The position numbers and the translations under genes are program-made. 64,000 bases of DNA. It comes from Achromobacter sp. HZ34 (lineage in GTDB: Bacteria > Pseudomonadota > Gammaproteobacteria > Burkholderiales > Burkholderiaceae_B). Location of the stretch: NCBI RefSeq assembly GCF_002209485.1, contig NZ_NJIX01000009.1, positions 62,001 through 126,000 on the forward strand. The letters are read 5' to 3'. Below, piece after piece: positions 59,883 to 64,000 of this stretch. A model generated the notes under the pieces. The model made no database searches. It was not told the origin of the DNA and was given only the letters and a program-made list of their open reading frames with translations. The number at the start of each line of letters is the position of its first letter. The stretch's first letter is position 1.

Positions 59883-60878
59883 TCAGGCCTTGGAGGGCGT
59901 CCACAGCGCCGGCGCCACGCTGCCGGTCTGTTCCGTGATGCGGGCGTAGGCTTCGGGGCGGCGATGCTTTTCGAAATTGAAAACCGTGGTCCGGCCCAGT
60001 TCGCACATGTCCAGGTTGCAGTCCGCCACGATCAGTTCGTCATCCCACGAGGTCGCCATGGCGATGATTTCTCCTTGCGGGTTGACGATGATGGAGTGGC
60101 CGAACAGTTCGAAGCCATCTTCCTTGCCGGCCTTGGCCACCGCCACGCCGAAGCAGGCGTTCTGGTAGCAACCGGACTGGATGGCAAGTTGCGAGTGCGC
60201 CACGCGCAGGTGATGCGCTTCGAAACCGCGGTTGTCCTGGTTCACCGCGGGCGTGTTGTAGCCCAGCAAGACCAGTTCGACCTGCTGCAGGCCCAGCACG
60301 CGCCAGGCTTCGGGCCAACGGCGGTCGTTGCAGATCAGCATGCCCAGGTTGACTTCCAGGCCGGCCTTGCCGACGGGGGCGCGCACGACCGGGAAGCCCA
60401 GGTTGCCGACTTCGAAATAGCGCTTTTCCAGATGCTGCACCTTGCGGTGCTCGGCGAACTCCGCGTGGCCGGGAAGGTGGACCTTGCGGTACTTCAGGAT
60501 GACCTCGCCGTTGGGGGCGATGATGACGGCCGTGTTGAAGCGGCGTTTGCGCACCACACCCTGCTCGTCGGCCTCATGGGCGATTTCCGCGTAGCCCAGG
60601 TAGATGGTGATGCCGTAGCGGCGGATGGCGTCGAACAGCGGCTGGGTTTCGACCGACGGCAAGGTCTTCTCATACCAGTGATCGGCTTCGTCCAGGTTTT
60701 CCGTGTACCAGCGGGGGAAGAAGGTGGTCAGTGCCAGTTCCGGGAACACGACGACTTCGGCGCCACGTTGATGGGCGCGCTCCAGCAGGCGCAACATGCG
60801 GCCCACGGCCACCTCGCGGCCCTCCGACTTCTGTATTGGGCCGAGCTGGGCGGCGGCGACGGTAATGTTGCGGGACAT
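59883..60878 (-). CDS. N-carbamoyl-D-amino-acid hydrolase (nitrilase superfamily)
   Basis: This 331-residue enzyme has the nitrilase triad Glu47 (FPELALT), Lys132 (KYRKVHLPG) and Cys183 (LICNDRRWPEAWR). PELALTTFFPRW, RRFNTAVII, HLEKRYFE and CNDRRWPEAWRVLGL (each short here) agree closely with the well-studied Agrobacterium D-carbamoylase, including the positions around the triad. It cleaves N-carbamoyl-D-amino acids to D-amino acid, CO2 and ammonia. It is slightly longer than the usual 304-315 residues. The start is the ATG at 60878. It is the first gene of a leftward operon, divergent from the LysR gene. Confidence 0.93.
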   Translation of the reverse strand: MSRNITVAAAQLGPIQKSEGREVAVGRMLRLLERAHQRGAEVVVFPELALTTFFPRWYTENLDEADHWYEKTLPSVETQPLFDAIRRYGITIYLGYAEIAHEADEQGVVRKRRFNTAVIIAPNGEVILKYRKVHLPGHAEFAEHRKVQHLEKRYFEVGNLGFPVVRAPVGKAGLEVNLGMLICNDRRWPEAWRVLGLQQVELVLLGYNTPAVNQDNRGFEAHHLRVAHSQLAIQSGCYQNACFGVAVAKAGKEDGFELFGHSIIVNPQGEIIAMATSWDDELIVADCNLDMCELGRTTVFNFEKHRRPEAYARITEQTGSVAPALWTPSKA

Positions 60879-61210
60879 GGCAGACGGTTCCTGATGGCTT
60901 TTGGGGCTTTGTTGCGAGAAGAATGGCCCGTCGCCCCGGGGCTGTAAATCTAAGGGTAGACCCTGGTGCGGTGCAGCATGGGTGCTCCTGATGAGTAGCA
61001 AGTGGCTGATAAATAATTGATTTTTTTGTAGCTGTGAGCGGGTCAGGGAAAACCCGGGTACGCATTTTGTTATAGCTTGTGAGCAATTCATCATGCGGGA
61101 GTGTCGCGTCGGCAGCACGGGCCCTGTCTCCGCGTCTGGCGGCGATCCGCGGCGCGGGCTGTTGCCGCCTACAATCCCAGGCTTGTTTCCGCATTTACTT
61201 GGACCAGACC
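60879..61210. other. 332-base divergent control region (carbamoylase operon / LysR)
   Basis: No convincing gene is present. An AT-rich patch lies at 61008-61029. TAGCTGTGAGC (61029-61039) and TAGCTTGTGAGC (61073-61084) form a near-exact direct repeat about four helical turns apart, which could be LysR contact sites. Open frames here are extensions of the LysR frame without support. Confidence 0.5.
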
Positions 61211-62149
61211 ATGGCAGGCCTGAATGCCCCGGGCGCCGCTGCTGCGCTCAGCCTGCGGCAGATCGAAGTCTTTCACGCGGTGATGCTGACGGGCTCCCTG
61301 AGCGAGGCGGGCCGCATGCTGTTCGTCACCCAGCCCGCCGTCAGCCGCATCCTGGCTTCGGCGGAGAACCGCTTGCGTTATCCCTTGTTCGAGCGGGTCA
61401 AGGGGCGTCTGCAGCCGACCCCCGAGGCACGCCGGCTGTTCGCGGAGTCCGAGCGCATCTTCGATCATGTCAACCGCTTCAACACCCTGGCGACCGGGCT
61501 GGGGTCGGGCGTCGAGGGGACCCTGAGCCTGGTTTCCAGTCCCAGCTTCAGCGAGTGGCTGATACCCCGCACCATCCAGCGCTTTCGGGAAAAGCATCCC
61601 GGCACGGCGATACGCTATCGCCCGCTGGCTTTCGACATGCTGTTGCCGCACATCCTGCTGGGCCATGCGGATTTCGGCATCGCGTCCATGTCGCCGCCCG
61701 CCAATGCCAACGTCGCTGCCGAAGAGATCGGCGCGGGCTGGCTGGGCTGTGCGATTCCGCGCGGTCATCCCCTGGCCGCGCGCTCGCGCATCCAGGCGGA
61801 AGATCTGCGTGGACATTTATTGATCGGGTATGAAGCGGAAACCCCGTTCGGCCGCCTGGCCGCGCGGTTCCTGAACTCGGGCGAAACCCCTTTGCAACCG
61901 GATATCGAAATCCGCGCAACGCCCGAGGCGCTGGCCCTGGTGCGGCAGGGCGTCGGCGTGGCCCTGATCGAATCCTTCGGCTACCACCCCGACTTCCAGC
62001 GCGACTTCGTGCTGCGCCCCACGGATCCCGTGCTGCCGCACAAGATCCAGCTGCTGCATGCGGCGAACAGTCCGCTGTCGACCACCGCACGGCGCTTCGC
62101 CACCGCCTTGCGGCAGGTGATCAAGGAAGCACCGACGGTCGCGATCTAG
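61211..62149 (+). CDS. LysR-family transcriptional regulator
   Basis: This is 312 residues from the ATG at 61211. The N-terminal helix-turn-helix (LSLRQIEVFHAVMLTGSLSE ... VTQPAVSRILASAENRL) is followed by a two-lobed LysR substrate domain (GTLSLVSSPSFSEWLIPRTI onward). LysR proteins usually activate the divergent operon in response to a pathway metabolite. Here the divergent operon encodes N-carbamoylase, dehydratase, Bug receptor and deacylase. The closest named group by look is the catabolic LysR set (TdcA/NocR-like). It is convergent with the TonB receptor gene with 25 bases between. Confidence 0.92.
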   Translation: MAGLNAPGAAAALSLRQIEVFHAVMLTGSLSEAGRMLFVTQPAVSRILASAENRLRYPLFERVKGRLQPTPEARRLFAESERIFDHVNRFNTLATGLGSGVEGTLSLVSSPSFSEWLIPRTIQRFREKHPGTAIRYRPLAFDMLLPHILLGHADFGIASMSPPANANVAAEEIGAGWLGCAIPRGHPLAARSRIQAEDLRGHLLIGYEAETPFGRLAARFLNSGETPLQPDIEIRATPEALALVRQGVGVALIESFGYHPDFQRDFVLRPTDPVLPHKIQLLHAANSPLSTTARRFATALRQVIKEAPTVAI

Positions 62150-62174
62150 TGGCGGCTGGTCAGGCGCGGCTGGC

Positions 62175-64000
62175 TCAAAAGCGGGTGCGCAAGGCCAGCA
62201 TGACGCTGCGCGGATTGCCGTAGTAACCCAGGGATTGGTAATAGGTCTTGCCGAGCACATTGTCCACGGTCAGCGTTGCGCTGGTCTTGGGGTTGATCTG
62301 GTAGCCGACCTGCATGGAAGCAGTCACGTAGCCCGGCGTGTTGACCGCGCTGCTTTTCAGGGGGCTGGAGGCCAGAATGCCGGCGCCGACATTGAATTTT
62401 TCCAGGGTGCTGCCCTGCTGGAAGCGGTAATTGCTCCAGAGCTTGATATTGTGCCTGGGCGTGACCATGGACAGGTCGTCCTGCTCGGTTTCGTAGTGCG
62501 GATCCAGATAGGTATAACCGGCGCTCAAGTCCCACCCCGGCAACGGCGAACCGGTGACTTCCGCCTCGAAGCCGTTCATGTCGACGCGGCCCGCCGCGCG
62601 GTAATAGAAGACGTCGCTGACGTAGTACGCGCGGTTGCGGTCCTGCAGCCTGAAGACGGCGGCGGACGCATTGAGCTTGCCGTCGAACATGCTGTTCTTG
62701 ACGCCGGCTTCGTATTGCCGCCCGCTACGCGGCGGCAGGGCCGAGCCGCTGGCGCTGAGCTGCGACTGCGGTACGAAGATGTCCGAATAGCTGGCGTAGA
62801 CGGACGTGTCCGGCGTGACCTTGTAGATCAGGCCGGCGTAGGGCGTGACCTTGTGGCTGACGTTGCCAGGCTGCTTTTCCATGTCGGGCGACGTGCCATA
62901 GTCGCCGATGCCGACATACTGCTTGTAGTTCGACACGCGGCCGCCCACCACCAGCGTCAGCGGATCGAGAATCTGCAAGCGGGCCTGGCCATAGACGCCG
63001 AACTGCTCGGTGCGGACTTTGTAGACCCCGGTATAAGGCAGCGACGGTTCCGGGATGTGGACCAGCTGGTCGAAGTCGATGGTACCGCCATCGACGTCGG
63101 AGTAGTTGTCCTTGCTGTCCAGCCTGTCGTAGTTCGCGCCGATCAAAAGGCGATGCGTGCGGCCGAATAGTTGGAACGGTCCGCTGAAGTTGACGTCCGC
63201 GCCGGCCCAGCCGAATTCCGTCTTGTCGGCGGCGGGGAAATAGCTTGCGGTGTTGTCGACCGGATCGACGTCCGTGTAGACGCCCACGTACTTGGCGTCA
63301 TTGGTGGAATGGCGGTAGCGGAAGCTGGCGCGCGCCTTCCAGTCGTTCTGGAAGTTGTGGTTCAACTCGATGAACCCTTCTTCCGTGTTCTGGTGGGCGC
63401 TGGACCAGTCCGGGAAAGGATTGTCCCTGGGTGAGATGTCCAGCAGGCTGCCGTTGCTGTAGGTGGGCAGCTGCGACATGATGCCTTTGCGCACGACGCG
63501 CTGCACCGTGCCGGAGACCGACAGCAGGGTGGCGGGATCGATGTCGTATTCGACGATGCCATACAGCATCGCGGATTGCGCGTTGGAATTGCCGTAGAAG
63601 TGGTTCTGGTCGGTGCCCGAGATGACGGCGCGGCCGCGCAGGCTTTGCGATTGGTTCAGCGAGCCGGAGACGTCGAGATCCGAATGATAGTAGTCCCAGG
63701 AGCCGGCCGAGATGCTCCCCGACGCCTGGAAATCCGCAGTGGGCCGCTTGCGCGCGAAGTTCACCAGGCCGCCCGGTTCACCGCTGCCTTCCAGCAGGCC
63801 GGCGGAACCGCGGATGATTTCGATGCGGTCGTACATGGCCAGGTCGAACTGCGGCGCGCCGACGTTCAAGGAACTGTAGGAGGGAATGCCGTCCAGCTCG
63901 GACGACAAGGCATAGCCCCGCGCGAAATACTGGTTGTTCAGGTAAGGATTGTCGTTGACCTTGGTGGTGATGCCGGTCGCCTGCCGCATGGCGTCGCCGA
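62175..64000 (-). CDS. TonB-dependent siderophore receptor, 5' end beyond the window
   Basis: At least 608 residues are visible; the frame stays open to the window edge, so the signal peptide and the first part of the plug are missing. The visible plug has YDRIEIIRGSAGLLEGSGEP and GGLVNFARKRP, followed by a 22-strand barrel with ELNHNFQNDWKARAS and GRQYEAGVKNSMFDGKLN, and it ends MLALRTRF with the expected terminal Phe. This is a FoxA/FhuE/PupB-like ferri-siderophore receptor. It has no sigma or FecR gene on this side; regulators, if any, are outside the window. It is distinct from the receptor at 27470. Confidence 0.92.
   Translation of the reverse strand, partial: GDAMRQATGITTKVNDNPYLNNQYFARGYALSSELDGIPSYSSLNVGAPQFDLAMYDRIEIIRGSAGLLEGSGEPGGLVNFARKRPTADFQASGSISAGSWDYYHSDLDVSGSLNQSQSLRGRAVISGTDQNHFYGNSNAQSAMLYGIVEYDIDPATLLSVSGTVQRVVRKGIMSQLPTYSNGSLLDISPRDNPFPDWSSAHQNTEEGFIELNHNFQNDWKARASFRYRHSTNDAKYVGVYTDVDPVDNTASYFPAADKTEFGWAGADVNFSGPFQLFGRTHRLLIGANYDRLDSKDNYSDVDGGTIDFDQLVHIPEPSLPYTGVYKVRTEQFGVYGQARLQILDPLTLVVGGRVSNYKQYVGIGDYGTSPDMEKQPGNVSHKVTPYAGLIYKVTPDTSVYASYSDIFVPQSQLSASGSALPPRSGRQYEAGVKNSMFDGKLNASAAVFRLQDRNRAYYVSDVFYYRAAGRVDMNGFEAEVTGSPLPGWDLSAGYTYLDPHYETEQDDLSMVTPRHNIKLWSNYRFQQGSTLEKFNVGAGILASSPLKSSAVNTPGYVTASMQVGYQINPKTSATLTVDNVLGKTYYQSLGYYGNPRSVMLALRTRF

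Overview
The window is GC-rich, densely coded DNA of a betaproteobacterium, most likely Bordetella or a close relative in the Alcaligenaceae (inference). Pointers are a filamentous-haemagglutinin-type two-partner secretion locus, a Bug-type (tripartite tricarboxylate) binding protein, an aapJQMP-type amino-acid importer, and FecI/FecR/TonB-receptor iron uptake. I see no rRNA, tRNA, CRISPR array, IS element or prophage gene. The first and last genes are cut by the window edges.

Layout. 0-5.3 kb: end of a ferritin-like (DUF892) gene, a CTCC-motif permease, a suppressor-of-fused (SUFU) protein, a DUF3597/unknown gene pair, and a Tat-exported alpha/beta hydrolase. 5.3-23.1 kb: an AT-rich control region, an FhaC/ShlB-type outer-membrane transporter, a 4,946-residue secreted adhesin built from two separate repeat families, and a SapC-family gene. 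23.2-25.4 kb: an exported thioredoxin-like protein, a structured leader before two tiny overlapping ORFs, and an AdhP-type alcohol dehydrogenase. 25.5-30 kb: iron-uptake module with ECF sigma, FecR and an STN-type TonB receptor, with a Fur-box-like site in front and a 7-bp tandem repeat inside. 30-36.5 kb: a classical autotransporter, an OmpR/histidine-kinase pair, and a second exported alpha/beta hydrolase. 36.5-39.2 kb: two short-chain dehydrogenases divergent from a GlxA-type AraC regulator. 39.2-45 kb: a MoxR/DUF58/VWA cluster with an anchored HtrA-like protease. 45-50.6 kb: an aap-type amino-acid ABC importer with an aspartate-type aminotransferase inside the gene order. 50.8-54.6 kb: a FadR-type GntR regulator with 5-dehydro-4-deoxyglucarate dehydratase and a 2,5-dioxovalerate-type dehydrogenase (end of sugar-diacid catabolism). 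54.7-62.1 kb: a Na+/H+ antiporter-like protein and a probable D-amino-acid derivative operon (deacylase, Bug receptor, PLP dehydratase, N-carbamoylase) divergent from a LysR regulator. 62.2-64 kb: most of a second TonB siderophore receptor.

How it fits together. The left half is mainly cell surface and iron acquisition: one giant TPS adhesin, one autotransporter, two siderophore receptors and two exported hydrolases that share an upstream motif. The right half is mainly nitrogen and carbon scavenging: amino-acid import with transamination, sugar-acid breakdown, and D-amino-acid release and deamination, each with its own local regulator. The points most worth following up are the repeat design of the adhesin and its BvgA-like upstream heptads, the riboswitch-like leader with two mini-ORFs at 23.8-24.3 kb, the AGCCCCC x7 tract before the TonB receptor, the motif shared by the two hydrolases beside a two-component system, the HtrA protease with a roughly 115-residue charged insert, and the 18-bp operator found identically in front of two sugar-acid genes.
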